A stretch of DNA of 64,000 nucleotides, taken from contig JAKBAM010000001.1 of NCBI GenBank assembly GCA_021809105.1, forward strand, positions 186,001 to 250,000, read 5' to 3'. Below, in pieces: positions 16,898 through 24,785 of the stretch (position 1 is the stretch's first letter; the number at the start of each line of letters is the position of its first letter). The notes under the pieces are model-generated. The model was not told the DNA's origin, searched no databases, and was given only the letters and a program-made list of their open reading frames with translations. Made by a program: the position numbers and the translations under genes. Origin of the DNA: Actinomycetes bacterium. GTDB lineage: Bacteria > Actinomycetota > Acidimicrobiia > Acidimicrobiales > Palsa-688.

Positions 16898-19087
16898 GTG
16901 ACGACCGGCTCGGAGCTCACCGGTGCAGGAAGGGCCGACAGCACTACGACGAGCGCGAGCCCCGGTGAGCGCGGCGCCACAGATTTGCTCGCCGGCCTCA
17001 CGGCCGCCCAGCGTCGAGCAGTAACCATCGACGCCGCACCATTGTGCGTCCTGGCGGGCGCCGGCGCCGGCAAGACCAGGGTGCTCACGCGCCGCATCGC
17101 CCACCGAGTCCTCACCGGTAGCGCCGACCCGGCTCACGTGTTGGTGATCACCTTCACCCGCAAGGCAGCTGGCGAGCTGGCGGGTCGCCTGGCGCAGCTG
17201 GGGCTGAGAGACGAAGTACAGGCGGGCACGTTCCACGCGGTGGCGGCTGCCCAGCTGCGGCGCCGGTGGTCCGATCGAGGTGTCACTGCGCCAGCCCTGC
17301 TCGACCGGAAGGCCAGGCTCCTCGGTCCACTGGCCTCGACGCGGCCTGGGTTGTGCGGTGCGCCGTTGGCGGAGCTCGCTGGCCACATCGAGTGGGCCAA
17401 GGCACGTCTGGTCGGTCCCGACGACTTCGAGGCGACGGTCAGCGCCAGTCGGCGGCCGCTGCGGGCACCTGCGGCCGAGGTGGCGTCGCTCTTCGGCCGC
17501 TACGAGGACGAGAAGCGCCGGCGGGGCCTGATCGACTTCGACGATCTGCTAGCCCTCTGCGCCGACGCGTTCGACACCGACCCTGCCTTCGCATCGGCGC
17601 AGCGCTGGCGCTGGCGCCACGTGTTCGTAGACGAGTTCCAGGACGTCAATCCGTTGCAACACAGGCTGCTGATGTCCTGGCTCGGCGCCGGCACCGACCT
17701 TTGCGTCGTTGGTGATCCCAACCAGGCCATCTACTCCTGGAACGGTGCCGACCCCCGCCTGCTCGACACAGTCGTTGAGCGGTGGCCATCCGCGGCGGTG
17801 GTCCGCCTCGACGACAACCATCGATGCAGCCCCCAGATCGTGGCCTGCGCTGCGGCCGTGCTCGGGGACGACGGCGGCCGTCTGCGTTCCAGTCGAGCCG
17901 ACGGTCCAGCGCCGGCGCTGCGGTCGTACCCGAGCGATGAAGCAGAGGCCCATGGTGTCGCCGGGGATCTCCGGGCTGCGCATGCGGAAGGGCTGCAATG
18001 GTGCCATATGGCGGTGCTGACCCGGACCAACGCCCAAGTCGGCATCCTGTGCGAGGTCTTCGAGCGCGCCGGTATACCCCACCAGGCGCCGGGGCGGGCG
18101 TCCCTCCTCGACGATCAAGCGGTAGCCGCGGTGCTCGCAGACTGGCGTCGCACGCCCCTCCGCCCGGCGCAGATGGCCGCCGCCGACCTGGAAGCCGCCC
18201 TCGCCGCGGGCGGGGACGGGTGGCCGCAGTCGGTGGAGCGCACCGACGAAGCGGAGGCTGCCCTGAGCGCTCTCCTCGGCCTGGCCCGCAGCTTCGATCG
18301 TTTCGAGGGACCCGGGACCATCGAAGGACTGCTCGCGTGGGCCCGCGCCGCTGGCGGCGACCGGCCTGGCCCCGAGGACGCGGTGACCGTCTGCACCTTT
18401 CACCGGGCCAAGGGGCTGGAATGGTCGGCCGTCTGGGTGTGCGGGATGGAGAGTGGTCTGGTGCCGATCGGGCGGATCGACGAGCCCGCGGCGACCGCAG
18501 AGGAGCGCCGGTTGCTCTACGTCGCCCTGACCCGGGCAGCGAAACACCTGACTTGCTCGTGGGCGGAGACGCGGCGCTTCGGGGCGAAGGCCGTTCCCCG
18601 CTCGCCCTCCCCCTGGCTCGAGCTGATTGCCGGTCCCGCCCGGGCGGCCGCGCAGGCTGCGGGCACGCCCCTGCCTGATCTCTTGTGCTTCCCGGATCCG
18701 ATCGAGACAGCCCGACAGCCAGCGATCCTCGACGCCGACGCTTGGCGCTCCCGACTCGAAGCGCAGCGCCGGCGACTCGAATTGCAGCGAAGCCGTCCAC
18801 GCGTGGCGACGCGGCCCGGGCGAAGCCGGGAGGCTCTTCACGTGGCGCTGCCGCTACCGGACCGCGATCTGCTGGAAGCTCTGAGATCTTGGCGCGCCTC
18901 GGTGGCGCGAGCATCGGGCGTCCCAGCGCACGTGGTCCTTCACGACCGCACCCTAGAACACCTGGCGGCGCTCCAACCGGCCTCCAGCGATGCCCTCATG
19001 GCGGTCCCCGGAATAGGACCGGTCAAGGCAGCCCGGCTCGGGCCGGCCCTCCTTCCTCTTTTCGCCGACCGGAAGGCGACCGCTTGA
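16898..19087 (+). CDS. uvrD2: UvrD2-like superfamily 1 helicase with HRDC domain
   Basis: A 729-residue DNA helicase. Walker A is AGAGAGKT at residues 53-60; Walker B is VDEFQDVNP; later motifs include GDPNQAIYSWNGA, RLDDNHRCS, CTFHRAKGLEW and YVALTRAAKHL. The last 80 residues form an HRDC domain ending in VPGIGPVKAARLGPALL, the arrangement of mycobacterial UvrD2. The cysteine cluster that joins helicase and HRDC domains in the mycobacterial protein is not visible; the linker is an Arg/Leu-rich helix (LEAQRRRLELQRSRP). Divergent from the PH/SHOCT gene. Confidence 0.92.
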   Translation: MTTGSELTGAGRADSTTTSASPGERGATDLLAGLTAAQRRAVTIDAAPLCVLAGAGAGKTRVLTRRIAHRVLTGSADPAHVLVITFTRKAAGELAGRLAQLGLRDEVQAGTFHAVAAAQLRRRWSDRGVTAPALLDRKARLLGPLASTRPGLCGAPLAELAGHIEWAKARLVGPDDFEATVSASRRPLRAPAAEVASLFGRYEDEKRRRGLIDFDDLLALCADAFDTDPAFASAQRWRWRHVFVDEFQDVNPLQHRLLMSWLGAGTDLCVVGDPNQAIYSWNGADPRLLDTVVERWPSAAVVRLDDNHRCSPQIVACAAAVLGDDGGRLRSSRADGPAPALRSYPSDEAEAHGVAGDLRAAHAEGLQWCHMAVLTRTNAQVGILCEVFERAGIPHQAPGRASLLDDQAVAAVLADWRRTPLRPAQMAAADLEAALAAGGDGWPQSVERTDEAEAALSALLGLARSFDRFEGPGTIEGLLAWARAAGGDRPGPEDAVTVCTFHRAKGLEWSAVWVCGMESGLVPIGRIDEPAATAEERRLLYVALTRAAKHLTCSWAETRRFGAKAVPRSPSPWLELIAGPARAAAQAAGTPLPDLLCFPDPIETARQPAILDADAWRSRLEAQRRRLELQRSRPRVATRPGRSREALHVALPLPDRDLLEALRSWRASVARASGVPAHVVLHDRTLEHLAALQPASSDALMAVPGIGPVKAARLGPALLPLFADRKATA

Positions 19088-19287
19088 CCCATTTGGGTGT
19101 GCCGTTGCGGAGATGCTGTCCCAGTGGGCTGCCCGAATCCCGCCGCCCGTAGAAACCCAGTGGTTCCAGGCACGGCATGGCCACATCGCGCAAGCGTCGC
19201 CGGCGCGGGCCGGTGGCAGTGTCCCACCTGCATCTGACCGGAGCGGAACCGAGCTCTTTGGGTGGTGACGCGGCCGCTTCTGGCGGC

Positions 19288-19293
19288 TACAGT
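19288..19293 (+). promoter_or_regulatory. Leaderless-type -10 box of the gene at 19301
   Basis: TACAGT ends 7 nt before the GTG at 19301. Confidence 0.5.
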
Positions 19294-19300
19294 TGCACAA

Positions 19301-19738
19301 GTGAGCATTTGGTACTCGCTAGAGGTTTTCGACGGCACTTCCTCCGCTTCGCTCTGGGCCGAGGCCCACGGCGACGTCCTAATGGAGACTGCTCTTACCA
19401 GCGGGGCCACTGACTGGACCTGGCACCGTCACAGCTGGGGAGTAGCCTTCGAGGTCGAGTTCCCCGACACCGAAGCCTGGGACGCGTTCTGCGCGATCAC
19501 GGCTGTGCAGAGGTCCCTCGAGGCCGTGCCTGATCCCCTGACCGGTCTCATCGTCTATAGGGGACGCGGCGGCGGCTCCGGAAGCGCCATGCCCCGCAAG
19601 CCGCGTCCACTGACCGGGTCTGGCTCAGCCGCCCTCCCGCTTCCGTGGGACTTGGGCCTGGACGAGCTCACCTCGGTGTGGTCAATAGTGGCCCCCGTCG
19701 CGCCAGTCGCTGCGCTCGCCTCTTCGCTGTCGCTCTGA
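19301..19738 (+). CDS. Hypothetical protein, actinobacterial type
   Basis: A 145-residue protein with a compact N-terminal domain (MSIWYSLEVFDGTSS, then HSWGVAFEVEFPD and an aromatic-rich core) and a low-complexity Pro/Gly/Ala C-terminus. I recognise no family. The acidic, aromatic N-terminal half and the normal codon use support a real gene. A leaderless -10 box supports the GTG. It faces xth; a hairpin lies between them. Confidence 0.7.
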   Translation: MSIWYSLEVFDGTSSASLWAEAHGDVLMETALTSGATDWTWHRHSWGVAFEVEFPDTEAWDAFCAITAVQRSLEAVPDPLTGLIVYRGRGGGSGSAMPRKPRPLTGSGSAALPLPWDLGLDELTSVWSIVAPVAPVAALASSLSL

Positions 19739-19765
19739 GATTTGCAGCGCAGATCCCGCACCTGC

Positions 19766-19784
19766 GCCGAGGTGCCTCCTCGGC
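19766..19784. terminator. Candidate bidirectional terminator
   Basis: GCCGAGG (19766-19772), a 5-nt loop, then CCTCGGC (19778-19784), in the 59-nt gap between two convergent genes. Confidence 0.45.
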
Positions 19785-19797
19785 CGCGTTGCGAGGC

Positions 19798-20571
19798 TCA
19801 GGCAGCGACGTCGACGAAGACCGGCGCGTGGTCCGAGGGCTGCTTGCCTTTGCGGGCGGACCGGTCGATTAGAGCCCACTGCAGGGTGTTAGCGAGGGGT
19901 GTCGAGAGCAACAACAGGTCGATCCGCATTCCGCGGTGCTCGTGGAAGTCCCCGGCACGGTAATCCCAGTAGCTGTAGAGCTGCTCGTCGGAGTAGACAG
20001 CCCGGAAGGCGTCCACCAGCCCCCAATCCTCGAGTCGGTCCAGAGCATCGCGCTCGGGTCGGGTCACGTGCGTTGAACCGACAAACCGCTTCGGATCCCA
20101 CAAGTCGCGATCCTCAGGTGCGATATTGAAATCCCCGCAGACTGCCACCCGCTCATCGGCGCTGGCCGTGACGTCGAGATGGTGGCGAAGCCGTTCCAAC
20201 CAGTCCAGCTTGTACCGGTAGTGGGGATCGTCCACGGCTCGGCCGTTGGGGACATAGACGCTGGTAACACGCACGCCACCGCAGCAAGCGGTCAGTAGGC
20301 GTGTGTCTGAGTCGGTCTCGATACCCTCCGCGAAGCCCATCACCGCGTCATCAATGCCGACGCGTGACAAGATCGCCACCCCGTTCCACCGGCCGTCGCC
20401 GTGGTGCACCGAGTCGTAGCCGAGGGCCGAGAAAGCCATGTGCGGGAACGCTGCATCGGTCAACTTGGTTTCCTGCAAGCAGACCACGTCAGGGGCGGCG
20501 TAGGTCAGCCACTCCTCCACTCGCGGCATACGGACGTTGAGCGAGTTGACGTTCCAGGTAGCGATGCGCAT
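19798..20571 (-). CDS. xth: Exodeoxyribonuclease III (ExoIII/AP endonuclease family)
   Basis: ExoIII-family AP endonuclease, acting in base-excision repair on abasic sites and 3' blocks. The 257-residue protein begins MRIATWNVNSLNVR and keeps the metal and catalytic motifs QETKL (Glu), GDFNIAP (Asp, Asn) and the C-terminal SDHAPV (Asp-His). The ATG at 20571 matches the family start; an ATG 12 nt upstream is possible. It lies 76 nt after the stop of the RNase-S1-repeat gene, which is on the same strand. Confidence 0.95.
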   Translation of the reverse strand: MRIATWNVNSLNVRMPRVEEWLTYAAPDVVCLQETKLTDAAFPHMAFSALGYDSVHHGDGRWNGVAILSRVGIDDAVMGFAEGIETDSDTRLLTACCGGVRVTSVYVPNGRAVDDPHYRYKLDWLERLRHHLDVTASADERVAVCGDFNIAPEDRDLWDPKRFVGSTHVTRPERDALDRLEDWGLVDAFRAVYSDEQLYSYWDYRAGDFHEHRGMRIDLLLLSTPLANTLQWALIDRSARKGKQPSDHAPVFVDVAA

Positions 20572-20647
20572 GGCGACGGCCATGGTAGCGAAACCTGTTC
20601 GGAATCCTCCCGGTGAGGCTCAGGCGTCGCGGTCCGAGCGGGCGTCT

Positions 20648-22528
20648 CTAGCCCTTGGTGGCCTTGGTGGCCTTGGTGGCCTTGACCGCCTTGGTGGCCT
20701 TGACCGCCGTGGTGGCCTTGGTGGCCTTGGTGGCCTTGGTGGCCTTGGTGGCCTTGGTGGCCTTGGTGGCCTTGACCGCCTTGGTGGCCTTGACCGCCGT
20801 GGTGGCCTTGACCGCCGTGGTGGCCTTGACCGCCGTGGTGGCCTTGACCGTCTTGGTGGCCTGGGCCGCCTTCGTGGCCTTGGTGGCCTTGGCCGCCTCG
20901 GGGGCTGGCCTTGCCTCGGCCGCCTTCCGAACAGTCGCTGGTTTCCGAGCAGTCGCCGCCTTCGGCACAGTAATGACCTTCGAGGTCTTGATCTGGGAGG
21001 GGGCCTTCGGGGCCTTCGCTGCTGCAGTCGCCTTCGACGTCTTGGCGACCGGGCTGGCCTTGGCCGCCTTACGAGCGCCAGTCGCCTTGGCGGCAGCACC
21101 GGCCTTGAGAGATTTGGTTGCGGCAGCTGCCGAGGCTGGGGCGGCCACCTCGGCTGCCGGCGCCACCTGCCGTCCGGGTCTCCTGGCAGCAGGCTTAGTC
21201 TCGACCAAACGCATGACCGAGCGAGCACCGGGCGCGGTGGCGGGGCGACCTTCGCCGAGGGCCTCTCCTGCTGCAGAATCAGGCTGGCTCGTGGCCTTCG
21301 CCGCCCCTGACCGCCTCCGACCGGACGGCGGGGCCACGCCGAGCTGCTCGACTGGCACCGCTTGAACGGTGGGCTTGAGCCCGCGTCGCGGCGACGAGCC
21401 GGCCTCTGGTATATCCGCAACCGGAGCATCCACCTCGGGGAGCTCCCCTGGAGCAGCGGATGTGTCATCCACCGTCACGCCGACCGGCTGCCCGGACCGG
21501 CGACGGGACCTGCTGCGCCCCCGGTGGGCGGCCGGGGCGACAGCAGGCGAGCCTTCTTCGATATCCCCCGAACCGACTATCTCCGCCTCTACCGTCTCGT
21601 CGGTCGGAGCACCCGCGATCTTGGCGAAGCCAGGAAGCGCCAGCTCCACGCCGCGGCGAAGGGGGTCGAGAGCCTGGACCACGAACGTGCGATCGTCGCT
21701 CTTCACCAGCACTTCCCGGGCCGAGCGGGGAGGAGGCTCACCCATGGCCGAAAGTGGCAGGTAGCAGCGCGTTCCGTCCGCGATGACGAAAGCACCGTGG
21801 GAGGAGAAGGAATCGACTACGCCGGAAACCTCGGACCCGAGAGGGTGGGCCGCGATGAAGGTGATAAAGGCAAGGGGCTCGTTGACTGGCTCCGCCGGAG
21901 GCTCGCTCGACTTGCGCCGCCGGCGCCGCTTCGATTCGTCGATCTCGACGGCTTCCTCTGTGGCGGTGGCGATGGCGGCCGCCACCTTCTTGCCGCGCCG
22001 TGGCCCCTGCTCCCGGCCACGCGCGGCCGCCATGTCCAGGCCCGTCGAGCTGTCGGAATCGGTCCGCCGCTTACGCTTGGCCTCCTTGACCGCCTCCCGG
22101 CTCTTCGGTCCGCGCACTGGCGTTCGAGGCGTGAAGATCCAGCCGACGCCCGGCACGGGCTTGCCGCCGATCAAGCGTCCGCCCTCGAACAGCCACTCGT
22201 ACTCGCCGTGGAACTCCTGGAACGAGTCATTGGACAGGACCGTCGCCCCGGTCTTGTCGGCGATGCGCAGTAGGAAAGCGTCCCCGCGCCCGATGGCCCC
22301 CGCAGGTGGCGACACCACCTCGTTGGCCTCCTCGGCTTCTTCGAAGGTCTTGAGCTCGGAGGGTTCGATGCGGTGGGCGAAGGACGCGTCGACCACCACG
22401 GTGACGGTGTCGTCCGGGTGTTCGACGAGAAATTCTCGTACTGCCTGGTCCAACTGGGCCAGGCTCGGCAAACTACGACCTTCGGTTGCGATGTTCGAGC
22501 CGTCGACGACGACGTGGCGTCCCTGCAT
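20648..22528 (-). CDS. Zc3h12a-like (NYN/PIN-fold) RNase with S1-like domain and Lys-Ala-Thr repeat tail
   Basis: A 626-residue composite protein. Residues 5-140 match the Zc3h12a/MCPIP1-type RNase fold: VVVDGSNIATEG (D9, N12), VVVDAS (D47), GRGDAFLLRIA (D83) and VLSNDSF (D101) give the four-acid metal site. Residues 145-210 are a very basic linker. Residues 222-301 look like an S1/OB RNA-binding domain (GSEVSGVVDSFSSHGAFV). From about 420 on the protein is Lys/Ala/Pro-rich, and the last 80 residues are K-A-T and K-A-V repeats like a histone H1 or HU tail. Prediction: an RNA-cleaving enzyme anchored by a nucleic-acid-binding tail. The ATG at 22528 is chosen because the domain starts there. 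It is divergent from the M20 peptidase gene by 60 nt. Confidence 0.8.
   Translation of the reverse strand: MQGRHVVVDGSNIATEGRSLPSLAQLDQAVREFLVEHPDDTVTVVVDASFAHRIEPSELKTFEEAEEANEVVSPPAGAIGRGDAFLLRIADKTGATVLSNDSFQEFHGEYEWLFEGGRLIGGKPVPGVGWIFTPRTPVRGPKSREAVKEAKRKRRTDSDSSTGLDMAAARGREQGPRRGKKVAAAIATATEEAVEIDESKRRRRRKSSEPPAEPVNEPLAFITFIAAHPLGSEVSGVVDSFSSHGAFVIADGTRCYLPLSAMGEPPPRSAREVLVKSDDRTFVVQALDPLRRGVELALPGFAKIAGAPTDETVEAEIVGSGDIEEGSPAVAPAAHRGRSRSRRRSGQPVGVTVDDTSAAPGELPEVDAPVADIPEAGSSPRRGLKPTVQAVPVEQLGVAPPSGRRRSGAAKATSQPDSAAGEALGEGRPATAPGARSVMRLVETKPAARRPGRQVAPAAEVAAPASAAAATKSLKAGAAAKATGARKAAKASPVAKTSKATAAAKAPKAPSQIKTSKVITVPKAATARKPATVRKAAEARPAPEAAKATKATKAAQATKTVKATTAVKATTAVKATTAVKATKAVKATKATKATKATKATKATKATTAVKATKAVKATKATKATKG
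20650..20895 (-). repeat. 9-bp tandem repeat array coding for the Lys-Ala-Thr tail
   Basis: About 25 head-to-tail copies of a 9-nt unit (GCCTTGGTG on the plus strand, coding K-A-T), some alternating with an 18-nt form that adds K-A-V. The nucleotide units are nearly identical, so the tract should change length by replication slippage. Confidence 0.85.
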
Positions 22529-22576
22529 GTCGCTTACGAGTCTGGCATCTCGTGCCCCGCAACTGAGGGAGCCTCG

Positions 22577-22582
22577 TAGAGT
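22577..22582 (+). promoter_or_regulatory. Leaderless-type -10 box of the M20 peptidase gene
   Basis: TAGAGT ends 6 nt before the GTG at 22589. The overlapping minus-strand reading TACTCT (22583-22578) could serve the divergent RNase gene with a leader of about 40 nt. Confidence 0.5.
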
Positions 22583-22588
22583 ACGGCC

Positions 22589-23941
22589 GTGCGCGACTCC
22601 CCCGACGGTATCGATCAGGCGGCCGGCGAGGTCACCGACCTGCTCCAGCATTTGATTCGCAACAGCTGTGTCAACGACGGAACTGAGGGCTCAGGGCACG
22701 AGGCGCGCTCTGCCGACTTGCTGCGCAGCTACCTCGAAGGCTCCGGGCTCGATTTGGAGACCTACGAGCCTCATCCGGGTCGCACTTCGTTGATCGCGCG
22801 CATCGAGGGCCGTGACCCAGCGGCGCCGAGCTTGATGCTGATGGGCCACACCGACGTGGTCCCGGTCACCGAGGCCCGCTGGAGCATGGATCCCTTCGGT
22901 GGCGAGCTGGTTGGCGGAGAGGTGTGGGGGCGAGGGGCTGTCGACATGCTCGATCTGACCTCGTCGATGGCTGTGGCCTTCTCGCGCCTAGCCCGATCCG
23001 GCTGGAAGCCGAGGGGGACGCTCATCTACCTCGCAGTCGCCGACGAGGAAGCTCTCGGTGCCTGGGGGGCGGACTGGCTCTGCGCTCACGAGCGCGATGC
23101 CATCGCCGCCGACTACGTCCTGACCGAACCCGGCGGGACCCGTATCGCCGGCTCCGACGGGTGGCGGCTTCCAGTGGTGACCGCCGAGAAGGGCACCTAT
23201 TGGGTACGCATCCGAGTTGCAGGCACACCCGGTCATGGCAGCCAGCCGTGGCACACCGACAACGCTCTGGTCACGGCGGCGCACGTGGTATCCCGGCTTG
23301 CCGATTACCAGCCAGGCGCTCAAATCCACGAAGCTTGGCGCCGTTTCGTCGAAGGCGGCGACTGGGATCCCGAAGTCAAAGCTGCGCTGGTGGACCCAGA
23401 CCGCCTGGAGCACGCGCTGGCCACCCTTCCCTTGGCGGTCGGCCGCATGGCCCACGCCTGCACCCACACGACCTTTTCCCCCAACGTGGTCCACGGCGGC
23501 AAGAAGACCAACGTCATCCCGGACGAGGTCGTACTCGACGTCGACATCCGAACGCTGCCTGGCCAGCACGGCGCCGACATCGAGGCAATGCTCGACGAGG
23601 CCCTGGGGGACCTGCGCGCGAGGGTGGCGGTAGAGCTGGTGGCCGACGATCCTTCGACCTCCTCCCCGCTCGAGACGCCCCTTTGGGACAGTCTGACTAG
23701 GGTCACTGCCGGGCTCGTACCCGGCAGTGCGCTGGTCCCGACGATGACCGCCGGCGCCACCGACGCCCGCTTCTTCCGGCGCATCGGTGCGACCTCCTAT
23801 GGCTTTGGGTTGCTGAGCGAGAGAATCGGCTTCGAGCAGTACATGAGCATGTTCCACGGCGACGACGAGCGAGTCGACGTCGAGTCCCTCCGCTTGTGTG
23901 CCGACCTCTTCGAAGCCGTGGCAGTGGACCTGCTGTCGTGA
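22589..23941 (+). CDS. M20-family metallopeptidase (DapE/ArgE/carboxypeptidase type)
   Basis: A 450-residue zinc-dependent amidohydrolase/peptidase of family M20. Metal and catalytic residues are visible in MGHTDVVPV (His, Asp), GRGAVDMLDL (Asp), VADEEALGAWGA (Glu-Glu) and TEPGGTR; the dimerisation/lid domain contains AGTPGHGSQPWHTDN. The substrate cannot be told from sequence: DapE, ArgE and dipeptidases share these motifs. The start is a leaderless GTG. Its stop overlaps the HAD gene by 4 nt (GTGA). Confidence 0.9.
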   Translation: MRDSPDGIDQAAGEVTDLLQHLIRNSCVNDGTEGSGHEARSADLLRSYLEGSGLDLETYEPHPGRTSLIARIEGRDPAAPSLMLMGHTDVVPVTEARWSMDPFGGELVGGEVWGRGAVDMLDLTSSMAVAFSRLARSGWKPRGTLIYLAVADEEALGAWGADWLCAHERDAIAADYVLTEPGGTRIAGSDGWRLPVVTAEKGTYWVRIRVAGTPGHGSQPWHTDNALVTAAHVVSRLADYQPGAQIHEAWRRFVEGGDWDPEVKAALVDPDRLEHALATLPLAVGRMAHACTHTTFSPNVVHGGKKTNVIPDEVVLDVDIRTLPGQHGADIEAMLDEALGDLRARVAVELVADDPSTSSPLETPLWDSLTRVTAGLVPGSALVPTMTAGATDARFFRRIGATSYGFGLLSERIGFEQYMSMFHGDDERVDVESLRLCADLFEAVAVDLLS

Positions 23942-24561
23942 CAACCGTGATCCGGGCCGTCCTTTGGGACTTCGGCGGAGTCCTCACCTCCAGTCCCTTC
24001 GATGCCTTCCGCCGCTACGAAGAGGCCAATGGCCTGCCCTCTGACTTCCTGAGGCGCCTCAACGCTGTCAACCCCGACACCAACGCTTGGTCGCTGTTCG
24101 AGCGCGGGTTGATCGAGGTCGAGGTCTTCGCCGCCCGCTTCGCCGAGGAAGCCAGCCTTGCCGGTGGGGTCGTCGATGCGCGAGATCTGCTCTCCTCGCT
24201 GAGCGGGGAGGTCCGGCCGGCAATGGTCGAGGCGGTGCGGCGGTGCCACGATCGGCTGAAGACGGGTCTCCTCACCAACAACTTCATGATCGGGCACGCA
24301 ACGGTCGACTTCGGCAGCATCCTGGATCACTTCGACGTGGTGATCGAGTCCTCCCGTGTCGGGGTCCGCAAGCCGGAACCTCGGTTTTACGAGACGGCGT
24401 GCGTCGCTCTGGGGATCGAGCCCGACGAAGCGGTCTTCCTCGACGATCTCGGGGTCAACCTAAAGCCCGCGCGGAACATGGGGATGCAGACGATAAAGGT
24501 CGTTGAGCCCGCCGCAGCGCTTGACGAGCTGGAAGAGATCGTGGGATTCCCGCTGCGCTGA
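23938..24561 (+). CDS. HAD-superfamily hydrolase
   Basis: A 207-residue HAD-IA type phosphatase-like protein. Motif I is LWDFGGVLTSSP, where the nucleophilic Asp is present and the second position is Gly, a known variant; motif II is LLTNNF; motif III is KPEPRFYE; motif IV is FLDDLGVNLKPA. The DFGGVL variant resembles the phosphatase half of epoxide-hydrolase and ACAD10 proteins. It is translationally coupled to the M20 peptidase gene, so its substrate may be a product of that pathway; this is inference. It ends before a complex set of inverted repeats. Confidence 0.88.
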   Translation: MTTVIRAVLWDFGGVLTSSPFDAFRRYEEANGLPSDFLRRLNAVNPDTNAWSLFERGLIEVEVFAARFAEEASLAGGVVDARDLLSSLSGEVRPAMVEAVRRCHDRLKTGLLTNNFMIGHATVDFGSILDHFDVVIESSRVGVRKPEPRFYETACVALGIEPDEAVFLDDLGVNLKPARNMGMQTIKVVEPAAALDELEEIVGFPLR

Positions 24562-24606
24562 TCCCGGGGGCGAGCCCACCTCCCGCGACTTCCCCACATC
24601 AGACCG

Positions 24607-24730
24607 GACGTCCCGGCGATCAGGACGTCACGCCGCTTCACGGTGGGTCGCTGATCGGGGACCGGCGATCGGTCCCTTGCGCGATTCGTGCGAGCTTCTC
24701 ACACAAATCGCGCAACGAGGCCCGATCGCC
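24607..24730. terminator. Nested inverted repeats, probable bidirectional terminator
   Basis: Four inverted repeats lie in the 224-nt gap between convergent genes: GACGTCC/GGACGTC (24607-24613, 24623-24629), GGGACCG/CGGTCCC (24658-24664, 24670-24676), TTGCGCGATT/AATCGCGCAA (24677-24686, 24706-24715) and an outer GGCGATCGG/CCGATCGCC (24664-24672, 24722-24730). The second and fourth share bases, so two folds compete. Confidence 0.6.
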
Positions 24731-24785
24731 AGTCCCACAAAGCGCGCGGCAAAACCGAGTCCCGCGCCACGCGGGCCCCCACTCC

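Noticed and set aside
17549-18914. Minus-strand frames of 420-430 codons opposite uvrD2
   Set aside because: They are antisense to helicase motifs and show no domain.
19088-19300. tRNA-like segments and a minus- or plus-strand small gene after uvrD2
   Set aside because: No cloverleaf could be drawn, and the frames there are Arg-rich shadows; nothing supported in these 213 nt.
20650-20895. Tandem array considered as a CRISPR
   Set aside because: Units are 9 nt, contiguous and coding, with no spacers and no cas genes.
20655-21365. Plus-strand Val-Ala-Leu repeat protein opposite the Lys-Ala-Thr tail
   Set aside because: It is the complement of the tandem array; the minus strand has a folded nuclease domain in the same frame as the repeats.
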